DNA of 64,000 nucleotides, taken from assembly GCA_035537875.1 (NCBI GenBank), contig DATLLJ010000108.1, positions 47,927-111,926 of the forward strand. The letters run 5' to 3'. This document shows positions 1-8,215 of the stretch, piece by piece. Both the position numbers and the translations under genes were made by a program. Source of the stretch: DATLLJ01 sp035537875. GTDB lineage: Bacteria; Acidobacteriota; Vicinamibacteria; Vicinamibacterales; CAVVIG01. The notes beneath the pieces are model-generated. The model was given only the letters and a program-made list of their open reading frames with translations. It made no database searches and was not told the DNA's origin. Every line of letters begins with the position of its first letter. Position 1 is the stretch's first letter.

Positions 1-965
1 GCTTCCGACGCGAGCCATCCGGACAACCACGTCTCCACGTCGCTCATGGGGGCCGCGACGGCCCGTCCATCGAACGCGATCGGCTCGCTGGCATGCCCCG
101 GCAACACCATCGTGTGAGGAGGAAAGGCGTGCAGGCGGGTAAGTGACGTGAACAGCGCGCGGGCTCGCTGTCGCGCGGCCTCCGGGGCGGCGTGCAGGTC
201 CGGGCGCCCCACACCGTTGATGAACAGCGTGTCGCCGGTGAACACCGCGACCCCGTTCAATGCGTAGGACGTGCTCTCATCCGTGTGGCCGGGCGTGCGC
301 ATCGCGGTGAGGCTGGCGCTGCCCAGCGGAATGCGTTCGCCGTCGGCAATGGCGGTGAACGCGAACCTGACGCGCGACTGCGGAGGCAGCAGAAGCACCG
401 CGCCTGTCTGTCTGACCAGTTCGCGTGCGCGCGACAGGTGGTCGGCGTGGACATGGGTCTCGAGCACATACCGAATGGACCAGCCGTGGCGATCCGCGAG
501 TTCGAGGTACACGTCGACCGAGACCGACGGGTCGATCACGGCGGCCTCTCCCGAGGAGCCGACCACGTAAGAGAGGCATCCCTTCCCGGTCCGACGGACC
601 TGGATGACGCGGCATGACTGGTCCGGGAGCGGCACGTCCGCGGCATTCCACGCCAGACTCCACGCTTTCATGCCGCCGGCGAGCGATCGCGCGTCGAAGC
701 CTCGTTCGGCGAGCATCTCTGCGGCCGTTTGGCTGACCAGGCCGGCGTTGCATACCGTTACGACAGGTCGATCGAGCGGGAATGCCGCATCCGCGAGCGC
801 GCCGGGCTCTCCCGCGCGCAACGCCTCGTAGGCGTTGAGGTGCGTGCTTCCGGGTATCGCCCATTGGGCGCGGTCTTCGTCGGTTCGGACGTCCAGCACC
901 GTGACCGGCTGCTGCGCGTCGAGCCACTCGCGCAGGGTCTCCGCTTCAATCTGCATCGTCATCAT
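1..965 (-). CDS. Rhodanese-MBL fold sulfur hydrolase/dioxygenase, 3' end off window
   Basis: The frame opens at ATG 965, with a second ATG directly after it and a GGAGG site just upstream, and stays open for 321 codons to the left edge. Residues about 1-110 form a rhodanese domain: a VLDVR strand and a cysteine loop (VCNAGLVS). After it comes a metallo-beta-lactamase domain with the metal ligands HVHADH, a PGHTDES histidine, FTGDTLF and LPGHAS. The GVGRPDL motif resembles CstB/Blh-type persulfide dioxygenases, so the likely role is oxidation or transfer of persulfide sulfur in the cytoplasm. It is the last visible gene of the leftward operon with the MFS transporter and the ArsR-rhodanese regulator, 55 bases after the transporter. 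The enzyme class is secure; dioxygenase versus hydrolase activity is inference. Confidence 0.9.
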   Translation of the reverse strand, partial: MMTMQIEAETLREWLDAQQPVTVLDVRTDEDRAQWAIPGSTHLNAYEALRAGEPGALADAAFPLDRPVVTVCNAGLVSQTAAEMLAERGFDARSLAGGMKAWSLAWNAADVPLPDQSCRVIQVRRTGKGCLSYVVGSSGEAAVIDPSVSVDVYLELADRHGWSIRYVLETHVHADHLSRARELVRQTGAVLLLPPQSRVRFAFTAIADGERIPLGSASLTAMRTPGHTDESTSYALNGVAVFTGDTLFINGVGRPDLHAAPEAARQRARALFTSLTRLHAFPPHTMVLPGHASEPIAFDGRAVAAPMSDVETWLSGWLASE

Positions 966-1020
966 GCCCTCCGACGTCTCGCCCAACACATTGCCGGGCT
1001 CGACGCCTTTCCCCATACGG

Positions 1021-2370
1021 TCACTTCGGCCTGTGCATGTCTACAGCGAGTGGTTGGCGCGCGTGGGGCATCGCCATCGCTGACTCGTCATTGGCCCGCA
1101 CAGTCGTTCGCGCTTCAGCCGGCAGGGTTTCCGCCATTCGCGTCGCCGACACGATCCCGGACACGAAGGTCAGCGCCGCGATGACCCACATGGCGACGTT
1201 CAACCCAAACGCGTCTGCGGTGATCCCCGCGAGCAGCGCGCCGATCGCATACCCGAGATCACGCCAAAGGCGGTAGACGCCGACTGCGGACGCCCTCCAT
1301 GACGGGTGAGCGACGTCGCCGATGGCGGCGAGGAGGGTCGGGTACACCATCGCCGTTCCAATCCCGAGCAGCACCGCACCGATGACAAACCCGGCAAATG
1401 CATGTGCCACCGTCACCGCGCCAATGCCAGCGGCCTGGATCCACATGCCCCAGACGATGAGCGGCTTCCGACCCGTGCGGTCCGAGAGCGCGCCGGTCGC
1501 CAGCTGAGCGAGGCCCCACGTCGCCGGGTAAATGGCCGCGAGCAGCCCCACCTGCGCCAGGTCCATCCCGGCGGCGGCGAACACCAGCGGGAAGAGGCCC
1601 CAGGCCATCCCGTCGTTCAGGTTGTTGACGAGTCCGGCCTGACTCACGCTCGAGAGGTTGCGGTCGAACCAGGTGGTGCGCCAGAACACCTCGCGAGGCG
1701 TGGGGGCGTCGTCAGGCGATACAGGCCGGAGGAGGGCGGACTCATGCGACACGTGATGCTGCGTTTCGCGGACGAGCCCTGCGGACAGCGCGAACCCCAC
1801 GGCGACGAAGACCACGCCGAGATAGAACGGCTGCGGGCGGAGGCCGTAGCGTGCGGCAATCCAGCCCGTCGCGAGCGCACTGGCCGCGACCGCCACGTAT
1901 CCGGCGAACTCGTTCAAGCCCATCGCCAGCCCGCGCTGCTTCGCGCCGACGAGGTCAATTTTCATGATGACGGTGGTCGACCACGTCAACCCTTGGCTGA
2001 TGCCAAGGAGGAGATTCGCGAACAGCACCCAGTTCCAGCTCGGCGCCCACATCAGGAGGAATGGCACCGGCGCAGCGACCAGCCACCCGGCGACCAGCAC
2101 GTGTTTACGGCCGAGACGATCAGACAGCCGACCGGCACCGTAGTTGGTGAGCGCCTTCGCGACACCGAACACTACGATGAACGACAGCACGGCAGTGCGA
2201 GCGGCAAGCTGGAACTCCTGCTCCGCAATCGCAGGCAGGATGCTGCGCTCCAGGCCGACCATGGCGCCAACAAAGGCATTCACGACGACGAGCAACGCGA
2301 ACTGACCGAGGTTCTCGCGGAGGCCCAGGCGCACGGCGCCTGCTGTTGGCGGCGGTGTTGATGGACTCAT
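1021..2370 (-). CDS. MFS transporter, sulfur operon
   Basis: This 449-residue, 12-helix major facilitator protein has the loop 2-3 motif (GRLSDRLGRKHVL) and its C-terminal half repeat (GALSDRTGRKPLI). The ATG overlaps the stop of the ArsR-rhodanese gene (ATGA), so the two are translationally coupled. The sequence does not give the substrate. Its place between a persulfide-linked regulator and a persulfide-type MBL enzyme suggests export or import of a small sulfur compound or anion (inference). A hydrophilic tail of about 30 residues follows the last helix. Confidence 0.9.
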   Translation of the reverse strand: MSPSTPPPTAGAVRLGLRENLGQFALLVVVNAFVGAMVGLERSILPAIAEQEFQLAARTAVLSFIVVFGVAKALTNYGAGRLSDRLGRKHVLVAGWLVAAPVPFLLMWAPSWNWVLFANLLLGISQGLTWSTTVIMKIDLVGAKQRGLAMGLNEFAGYVAVAASALATGWIAARYGLRPQPFYLGVVFVAVGFALSAGLVRETQHHVSHESALLRPVSPDDAPTPREVFWRTTWFDRNLSSVSQAGLVNNLNDGMAWGLFPLVFAAAGMDLAQVGLLAAIYPATWGLAQLATGALSDRTGRKPLIVWGMWIQAAGIGAVTVAHAFAGFVIGAVLLGIGTAMVYPTLLAAIGDVAHPSWRASAVGVYRLWRDLGYAIGALLAGITADAFGLNVAMWVIAALTFVSGIVSATRMAETLPAEARTTVRANDESAMAMPHARQPLAVDMHRPK

Positions 2371-3068
2371 CGTCGTCCACAGGCGTGAGGGCTGTCGCCG
2401 GTTTCAACGCGCAATCCCTGCGCCCGCCATTCGGGCACACCATGCTCCATACGGTGCGCGCGGAAGCCCTTCCGTCGGAGGAGATCGACCGCGTCGAGCG
2501 CCATCACACAGTACGGGCCGCGGCAATACGCCACGATGTCGCGGCGTTTCTGCAACTCGCCGAGGCGTTTCCCCAGGTCGGCGAGAGGTACGGAGATCGC
2601 GCCCGGTATGTGAGCCGCCAGGTACTCCTCACGGGGACGGACGTCGATGAGGGTGACCTCGCCGGCGCGGACACGCCGGACGAGCTCGTTGTTGCCAATC
2701 GCCTCAAGCGCGCCGCGTTCTTCGAGGTACTGGCGCGTCACCTGCTGGAGCTCCGCCAGCCGCGACTCCGACAGGCGTCGCAACTGGAGAAAGAACTCAC
2801 CCACGTGCGGGTCCGCGAGCCGGTAGGTGACGTACAAGCCCGCCTTCCGGGCCTCGACCAGACGGGCGCGTCGGAGCACCTGCAAATGGTGCGAGGTCGT
2901 CGCGACGCTCTGCCCGGTCTGGTGGGCGAGCGCTTCGACCGTCCGGGCTCCCTGGGACAGGAGATCGAGGAGCTCGAGACGGTTCGGGCTCGCTGTGGCT
3001 TGGCCGATGCGGGCGATCTGCTCGTAGATTGCGCGCTTCAATGACGCCGGGCGTGTCGTGGTGGGCAT
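2367..3068 (-). CDS. ArsR-family regulator fused to rhodanese
   Basis: Residues about 10-100 are an ArsR winged helix-turn-helix (recognition helix near VATTSHHLQVLRRARLVEAR). Residues about 130-220 are a rhodanese with the active loop CRGPYC. The DNA-binding domain has no cysteine, unlike BigR/SqrR-type sulfide sensors, so the rhodanese loop cysteines are the obvious sensor candidates. I chose ATG 3068. An upstream TTG at 3083 would lie inside the palindromic operator. No good ribosome site precedes 3068, so the message may be nearly leaderless. The gene heads the operon and probably represses it through the palindrome immediately upstream. Domain identity is sure; persulfide sensing is inference. 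Confidence 0.9.
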   Translation of the reverse strand: MPTTTRPASLKRAIYEQIARIGQATASPNRLELLDLLSQGARTVEALAHQTGQSVATTSHHLQVLRRARLVEARKAGLYVTYRLADPHVGEFFLQLRRLSESRLAELQQVTRQYLEERGALEAIGNNELVRRVRAGEVTLIDVRPREEYLAAHIPGAISVPLADLGKRLGELQKRRDIVAYCRGPYCVMALDAVDLLRRKGFRAHRMEHGVPEWRAQGLRVETGDSPHACGRR

Positions 3069-3075
3069 TAATAAA

Positions 3076-3099
3076 ATATTCAAATGTATATTTGAATAT
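3076..3099. promoter_or_regulatory. Perfect AT-rich palindrome, probable ArsR operator
   Basis: Ten-base arms ATATTCAAAT and ATTTGAATAT are separated by GTAT. The site lies 8 bases upstream of the ArsR-rhodanese ATG, in an AT island within otherwise high-GC sequence. A dyad of this size next to its own ArsR gene is the usual autoregulatory arrangement. Confidence 0.8.
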
Positions 3100-3244
3100 A
3101 TGTCAAGACGCCCTCGCGACGTCTCGTCGCCAGAGGCACGCGTTCTACGGGGTCCGGCCCGCCCGTCCGCCTCTAAATCGGCCGCCGGGATTTTCTACTG
3201 GTCTCGGTGCGATCCGACGATAAACACGACAGGAGGGTTCTCCC

Positions 3245-3769
3245 ATGAGAGGCGCAGTCGTTCCGCTCCTGGGCGTCGTCTTCGCACTCGGCTGCTCGGG
3301 CGCCGGCGGGCCCGGTCCGGGCGAGGGTGGCAACGCGAAAGTCACTATCGCCGACACGAGCTTCGACGTGAGCAACGTGAGGCTCGTCGTCGTGACGGGC
3401 GAGGACGGCTACTTCCGGGTGGATGGCGATGACGCCGCTCACCCGAACGACGACTGCCTGCCCGGCCTGGGCGGCGGCCTCGCCTTGTATGGCGACGTGC
3501 CAGCCAACGTGACGTCTGGCGCGTATCTCGCGGGCAAAGAGCTGCCGTTCGAGTTCACGGGCGACGGCGACGATTTCAATCTCTGCTTCGTCGGCTCGAA
3601 CGGCCTGCTCGGCGTCGAGAGCGGCACGGTGCGCTTCGATGCGGTCGAAGGTACGACCGTGACGTTCTCTTTCTCCGGGAGCTTCGTGCTCTACGATGGC
3701 GAAGGGGGCCAGTCGTCCTCCGAGATGCGCGCCTCCGGCAGCGGCGTCGCTCACCTCGCCACGGACTGA
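3245..3769 (+). CDS. Orphan lipoprotein
   Basis: The 174-residue product has a lipoprotein signal (lipobox FALGC at residues 14-18) followed by a Gly/Pro linker, so it should be an anchored envelope protein. The rest is a beta-rich sequence without recognisable motifs; one acidic DGDDAAHPNDD stretch might bind calcium. The site AGGAGGG sits 8 bases before ATG 3245. It faces away from the ArsR operon and appears monocistronic. I do not recognise the family. Confidence 0.75.
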   Translation: MRGAVVPLLGVVFALGCSGAGGPGPGEGGNAKVTIADTSFDVSNVRLVVVTGEDGYFRVDGDDAAHPNDDCLPGLGGGLALYGDVPANVTSGAYLAGKELPFEFTGDGDDFNLCFVGSNGLLGVESGTVRFDAVEGTTVTFSFSGSFVLYDGEGGQSSSEMRASGSGVAHLATD

Positions 3770-3775
3770 CCGGCC

Positions 3776-3866
3776 CGCCAGCATAAGGAAAGCCAGCTGC
3801 CAGGCGAACGCGACCGAGAAAAAATCGTAGAAGAACCGCGGGTAGTCCGTCGGCGGGGCGTCGCTT
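3776..3866 (-). pseudogene. Remnant of the membrane gene found whole at 41263-41640
   Basis: On the minus strand this stretch reads DYPRFFYDFFSVAFAWQLAF. It matches DYPQFFYGFLSVAMAWQIAF of the intact four-helix protein at 41263-41640, and the DNA aligns over about 80 bases without a gap. The 5' and 3' parts of the gene are gone, and an intact lipoprotein gene ends 6 bases away. A second copy has been eroded by deletion. Confidence 0.7.
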
Positions 3867-3874
3867 CCGCTGAG

Positions 3875-4507
3875 CTAGTTGCGACCACTCACCATTTTCA
3901 GCACGACTATCCGGAAGTTGTCATCGAGGAGTCGCGCCGCCGACTGATTCAGCGTGAGGCGCGCGCGGTTTCTGAAGACCGCGTGGGCCGCCAGCCCCGG
4001 CGGCCGCAGCCGCATCAGTCGAAGGTCTATGGCGATGCGATTGTGCGCTGTGGTGAAAATGCCGATCGGGTCGTCGGTACGCATCTCCGTCCATTCCAGA
4101 ATCGTCGGCACGAGGAGCTCGGCGGCGCCGTTCTCGAAGGCTGCGTTAGCGGCGTCGAGCTCTTCCGTCGTCAGCCCTCCTCCGCCGACCGCCGCCGGGT
4201 AGCTCGCGAGCGCCCGGTTTCTTCCGTGCGACGCCCCTCCGGCGACGTCGACCGCTGCGGACTGCTCCCGGAGAATCGACAGAACGCGCGCGAGTACTTC
4301 CTGCCGTCCTGCCGGAAAATTGCGCCCGACGTTGCCGGGCGAGGCGGTACCCTCAACCATCGGCTCCATCACAAAGACCGGCCCTGACGCCGGAGCCTTG
4401 AACGGATCGAGTGTTGGATTCCAGCGAACCGACGAGGTTGATGCGCAGCCCGCGACGGCGAGTGCTGCCGTGATCAACACATTACCGGCAAACGGCCGCA
4501 CTGACAT
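3875..4507 (-). CDS. Outer-membrane-type lipoprotein, DUF4823-like
   Basis: The 210-residue product has a signal peptide and lipobox (VAGC, cysteine at residue 21). The body reads as an alpha/beta domain with the motif LLVPTILEWTEMRTDDPIG and a following IAIDLRLMRL strand, which recalls small lipoproteins of the DUF4823 type. That assignment rests on motif resemblance only. Envelope location is well supported; function is unknown. It is transcribed divergently from the radical SAM gene, with only 63 bases between the starts. Confidence 0.75.
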   Translation of the reverse strand: MSVRPFAGNVLITAALAVAGCASTSSVRWNPTLDPFKAPASGPVFVMEPMVEGTASPGNVGRNFPAGRQEVLARVLSILREQSAAVDVAGGASHGRNRALASYPAAVGGGGLTTEELDAANAAFENGAAELLVPTILEWTEMRTDDPIGIFTTAHNRIAIDLRLMRLRPPGLAAHAVFRNRARLTLNQSAARLLDDNFRIVVLKMVSGRN

Positions 4508-4570
4508 CTGTTTCCATTGTAATGATGCGAAGACGGGTCGAAAAAAGGCTCACGCGGTACCATCTGGCTC

Positions 4571-5878
4571 GTGCGGATTCACCTGATCACCGCCGAGTCG
4601 CCGGAATCGCGGCGTCTCCGCCGGGGCCGGCTGATCCAGTTTCCGCAGCTCACCATGCCGCTCGTCGCGGCGCTCACGCCGCCCGGGCACGCGCTTTCAC
4701 ACACGGACGAAATCGTCGAGCGGGTGCGGTTCGACGTGCGGACAGACCTCGTGGCGATCACCGCCCCCACGCCCTCCGCCCTTCACGCGTACAACATCGC
4801 ACGCGAGTTCCGCCGCCGCGGAGTGCCGGTGGTCATCGGCGGCCCCCACGCGACCGCTCTCCCCGAAGAGGCCGCGCGCCACGCCGACGCCGTGGTCGTG
4901 GGCGAGGCCGAGGACACCTGGCCGCGCGTCCTCGACGACGCCCGCCGGGGAAGATTCGAACCGATATACGTGTCGACCCGGCAGGCGACGCTCGCTGGTC
5001 TGCCGGCCCCGCGCTGGGATCTCATCAAGGGACGCCGCTACGGCAAGTCGGTCACCATCGCGACACGAGGGTGTCCGCACCGCTGCGACTACTGTTCGAT
5101 TCCGCTTCTCTACGGTGCGGGGACAGTTCGTTATCGCCCTGTCGACGAAGTCGCCCGCGAGGTTGCGGCCAGCCCGACGCGCGCGGTCGTGTTCTGGGAC
5201 GACAACATCGGCGCCAGTCCCAGGTACACGAAAGAGCTGTTCCTGGCTCTCGCTCCCCTGAAGAAATGGTGGACGAGCCAGTGCACCGTCAACGCCGCGC
5301 GCGACGAGGAGCTCGTCGAGCTGGCGGCGCGGAGCGGGTGCAAGGCGCTGTTCCTCGGCCTCGAGTCGATCTCGCAGAAGAGCCTGGAGGCGACGAACAA
5401 GGCGCACAATCGCGTTGACGACTACCGCAGCGTCATCGCGAACCTTCACCGTCACGGTATCGCAGTCCACCTGGGGATGATGTTCGGGTTCGACGAGGAC
5501 GACGTGGGAATCTTTCGCCGGACGGCAGCGTTTCTCGACGAGGCCTGCGTCGACGTTGCGACGGTGAGCATGGTCGTACCGATGCCGGGAACACCGACGT
5601 TCCGTCGCCTGAACGCCGACAAGCGGATCCTGACCACCGACTGGTCCAAATACGACGGGAAGAAACACTGCGTCTTCGAGCCCGCGCTGATGTCGCCGGC
5701 GGAGCTCGAGGCGGGTACCGAATGGGTCGCGCGCCGGTTCTACTCACCGCGATCGATCCTCCGTCGCCTCGCCGGCTCGCGGGCGGGCGTCTGGTGGAAT
5801 CTGCCCCGGAACGTGGGCTACATGACCGCGGGACTCTGGAACGCGGGACCGTCGTGGGATCCGGCGGCGACAGAGTGA
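4571..5878 (+). CDS. B12-binding-domain radical SAM protein
   Basis: The 435-residue product starts with GTG 4571. Residues about 1-140 have the Rossmann-like cobalamin-binding layout seen in class B radical SAM enzymes (PVVIGGPHATALPEEA). The radical SAM core follows, with the [4Fe-4S] motif CPHRCDYC near residue 170 and later strands FWDDNIG, LFLGLESIS and GMMFGFDEDD. The family includes methyltransferases and ring-forming enzymes, often in secondary or lipid metabolism. A substrate cannot be assigned, because the neighbours are orphan lipoproteins and there is no biosynthetic cluster. No DXHH-type B12 histidine is evident in the N-terminal domain, so cobalamin binding is not certain. Confidence 0.92.
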   Translation: MRIHLITAESPESRRLRRGRLIQFPQLTMPLVAALTPPGHALSHTDEIVERVRFDVRTDLVAITAPTPSALHAYNIAREFRRRGVPVVIGGPHATALPEEAARHADAVVVGEAEDTWPRVLDDARRGRFEPIYVSTRQATLAGLPAPRWDLIKGRRYGKSVTIATRGCPHRCDYCSIPLLYGAGTVRYRPVDEVAREVAASPTRAVVFWDDNIGASPRYTKELFLALAPLKKWWTSQCTVNAARDEELVELAARSGCKALFLGLESISQKSLEATNKAHNRVDDYRSVIANLHRHGIAVHLGMMFGFDEDDVGIFRRTAAFLDEACVDVATVSMVVPMPGTPTFRRLNADKRILTTDWSKYDGKKHCVFEPALMSPAELEAGTEWVARRFYSPRSILRRLAGSRAGVWWNLPRNVGYMTAGLWNAGPSWDPAATE

Positions 5879-5897
5879 TGTACGCTTGAGAAGGCGC

Positions 5898-5915
5898 GGA
5901 GGGATGGCCGAGTGG
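5898..5915 (+). pseudogene. 5' fragment resembling tRNA-Ser/Leu
   Basis: The 18 bases GGAGGGATGGCCGAGTGG match the usual 5' end of a class II tRNA such as tRNA-Ser: acceptor strand, U8, and the D-arm GCCGAGTGG. The sequence then leaves the tRNA pattern, and no anticodon arm, T arm or matching acceptor 3' strand follows. A short similarity like this may be chance. Confidence 0.3.
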
Positions 5916-5952
5916 CCCGCTCACCGGGCACATTAGAGGAAAGGTCGACGAC

Positions 5953-6690
5953 ATGCGCATTTTCATCTTGTCCGTGCTGTGCTGTGTGTTCGGCGTCTCC
6001 TTCGCTCCGGGCGCGTTCGCTCAGCCGGCCGCGCCAGCCGCGTCGCCGCTCTTCCTTCGGGAAGACTGGAAACATACGCCCGATATCGCGGAGCACGCGG
6101 TCGTTCAGGATTCGGTGACAACACCCGATGTGGAACTCAAGCTGTATGGACAGACTCCCCAGTACACCGATCCGGACCGGCAGGGAAGAGCCAAAGACTC
6201 CGGTGTGTATGAGGTGTTGGCTGGAGACGTTACCTACATCTACACGGGCCCTTGCCTGACGCCCTGCGCCGTGGCGCTCAGAGACAAGAACAACTACGCG
6301 AACCTCTCCGGCCAGGCCCGCGTCCGCTGGCGCACTCGGCAGAGCGGCTTCCATTTTCTGCGGCCGATTATCAAGCTCGCGGATGGAACCTGGCTTGTCG
6401 GCGACTACGCGGATGGTCCGAGCTCGGACTATCGGGTAACTGAATTTTCATTTTCAGACGTCCGATGGAAGTACCTCAACATCGACTATGTGGTCACGGC
6501 CAAGGCCGATGCCTGGGTGGTCAATCCCGACCTGGGCAAAGTCGACGAAATCGGATTCACAGACCTGATGCCCGGAAGCCCGGACAATCACGGCCACGGC
6601 GCGGCGAGCACGTCCCGCGTTGACTGGGTCGAGATTTATGCGCCCAAGGTTCCCAGGAGCGGGGCGTCGCAAGCGAGCAGCGGTCGCTAG
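5953..6690 (+). CDS. Secreted protein of unknown function
   Basis: The 245-residue product has a clear Sec signal (cleavage near AFA-Q, residue 24). The mature part is beta-rich with many aromatic residues (FLREDWKHTPDI, WLVGDYADGPSSDYRVTEFS), which suggests a lectin-like sandwich, and has one close cysteine pair (GPCLTPCAV) that could form a disulfide. The site GAGGAAAGG lies 8 bases or more upstream of ATG 5953. It is a single gene. I do not recognise the family with confidence. Confidence 0.75.
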   Translation: MRIFILSVLCCVFGVSFAPGAFAQPAAPAASPLFLREDWKHTPDIAEHAVVQDSVTTPDVELKLYGQTPQYTDPDRQGRAKDSGVYEVLAGDVTYIYTGPCLTPCAVALRDKNNYANLSGQARVRWRTRQSGFHFLRPIIKLADGTWLVGDYADGPSSDYRVTEFSFSDVRWKYLNIDYVVTAKADAWVVNPDLGKVDEIGFTDLMPGSPDNHGHGAASTSRVDWVEIYAPKVPRSGASQASSGR

Positions 6691-6860
6691 ACAGCGGGCG
6701 TCCTATACGGCGAATCAAGTCGCCGAGAGGCTCCTTGCGTTCGGCCTTGAACTCGAGCCGGACCGCAACGAGCATGTGCGGGACCTCGTGCGGAATCTAG
6801 CGCAAGCTGGATTCGGAGCTCTGGGGCCTTCGAGTCGTGGTCGAGCGAGGCCCTCCTCAG

Positions 6861-8021
6861 TCATTCGACCGCCACGAGCGCCAGCGCCGCGAACGCCGTC
6901 GCCGCGTCCGACATGAACAGCCTGCGCCACGGTTCGCCCCTCGCCCCGCCGTGCTCGCGATCGTAGTTCAGTGAGTGGGCCCGCCACGCGGGTAACTCCT
7001 CCTTGCCCACGCGCACCGGTCGCTGGTTCGCGGCGAGCCACCGGACGCCTGGCGCGACGATCGGGTGATCGGCGCGAATGCCCGCCGTCACGAGCGCGTA
7101 GACGATCAAGCCGGTGGCGTAGCCGTCCGACAACGACGTGATCGAAGGGTCGCGCGTGCCCGGCGGCTGAAACGGCGGCTGTCTCCTGTTCCACTGCCAC
7201 CCGCCGAGCCGGTCGAGCGACCAGCCGCCGTCGCCGTTCTGCAGTCGCTGGAGCTCCGGCACGAGCGCGTCCCGATCGGCACGCGACAGCACGTTTTCGA
7301 GCGACACCGACGCCAGCACCCCCCAGAGGCGGTTGTGAAGGCTCTCGGTCGAGAACTTCTCGCTCAGATATTTTCTGAGCCGGTCGATACCATGCGTTGA
7401 GTCGGTCGCGCGGGCCACCATGGGCGCCAACCCCACGGCGAGCGCGGCAAACGCCGCGCCCTGATACGCGGACCCGGCGCTCTCGAACGGTTCGAGCCCC
7501 ACGTCCAGCCACTCCCAGCCGCCATCGTCCCGCTGCGTCGCCCACAGCCGCTCCATCGCACGGCGCGTCGCGTCGTCATGAGCTGAAGCGCGATTGCCAT
7601 CCATCGCGGCCAGGATCAGCGCATAGAGGACGGCCTCGGTGCCTTGCGACTCGGCCCTCTTGCTTTCGTCGAAGTCGTAAAGAAGCTGATGCGAATCGAA
7701 CGTGCGGACACGCTGCGATGTGTCCTCGGCCAGACGCAGCTCTTGAGGAGTTGGCGAAACGATGCCCATCCCGCTCCGCAGCCGCGGCCGCGCCAGGACA
7801 TAAGGGATCACCGTGTGACACGAAACGCACGCGGTTCGCCCTTCTCCGGTCCGCAGCTGTTCGGCGTTGGCAAACCAGTCGTCCATGCGGCGGTCGAGGT
7901 ACTCGGCGGCCGCTTCACGATTCCAATCGGTCGTCGGCGCACGTGAGGCTTGAGCAGAGGACCACACGACGACTCCGGGGGAGATGACCGCAAACAGGAG
8001 AGATGCCGCAAGGAGCCGCAT
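6861..8021 (-). CDS. Exported alpha-toroid (terpene-cyclase-fold) protein with CXXCH motif
   Basis: The 386-residue product has a signal peptide (cleavage near SSA-QA). A single haem c motif, CVSCH, lies near residue 66. Toroid repeats of the prenyltransferase/squalene-cyclase fold follow (RDDGGWEWL and NGDGGWSLD, about 100 residues apart). The DXDD acid motif of hopene cyclases is absent, so terpene cyclisation is unlikely. A one-haem head on a toroid suggests a periplasmic redox or binding protein (inference). GGAGAG precedes ATG 8021. The 170 bases downstream (6691-6860) show nothing I can call. Confidence 0.82.
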   Translation of the reverse strand: MRLLAASLLFAVISPGVVVWSSAQASRAPTTDWNREAAAEYLDRRMDDWFANAEQLRTGEGRTACVSCHTVIPYVLARPRLRSGMGIVSPTPQELRLAEDTSQRVRTFDSHQLLYDFDESKRAESQGTEAVLYALILAAMDGNRASAHDDATRRAMERLWATQRDDGGWEWLDVGLEPFESAGSAYQGAAFAALAVGLAPMVARATDSTHGIDRLRKYLSEKFSTESLHNRLWGVLASVSLENVLSRADRDALVPELQRLQNGDGGWSLDRLGGWQWNRRQPPFQPPGTRDPSITSLSDGYATGLIVYALVTAGIRADHPIVAPGVRWLAANQRPVRVGKEELPAWRAHSLNYDREHGGARGEPWRRLFMSDAATAFAALALVAVE

Positions 8022-8033
8022 CAGAAAACTCTC

Positions 8034-8163
8034 CTACCAACTGCGCTTGAACGCCAGCGTAATCGACGGGAACGGATTCCTGCTGGCGCTGGGAGCGCGG
8101 ACGAAGTTGCCGCGCGGCCGATTCCCACGAATGGCGAACGGGAGGGCCAGGCGCAACGAAGGC
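8034..8163 (-). pseudogene. Possible C-terminal remnant of an outer-membrane barrel gene
   Basis: Reading leftward, an open frame ends in SRNPFPSITLAFKRSW and TAG, 13 bases before the toroid gene start. The alternating pattern and terminal aromatic residue resemble the last strand of an outer-membrane barrel. The upstream part is interrupted by the oppositely oriented TIR gene. The frame is short, so the call is tentative. Confidence 0.3.
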
Positions 8164-8215
8164 TGAGCTGGCACGGGTCTGCCCTCGTTCCGGTCGAACC
8201 GGTAGAATTCGACCG

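Noticed and set aside
1306..2361. 351-codon plus-strand open frame
   Set aside because: Antisense to the MFS transporter; no ribosome site or family features.
5898..5952. Complete tRNA gene
   Set aside because: Only the 5' 18 bases fit; no anticodon arm, T loop or 3' acceptor strand follows.
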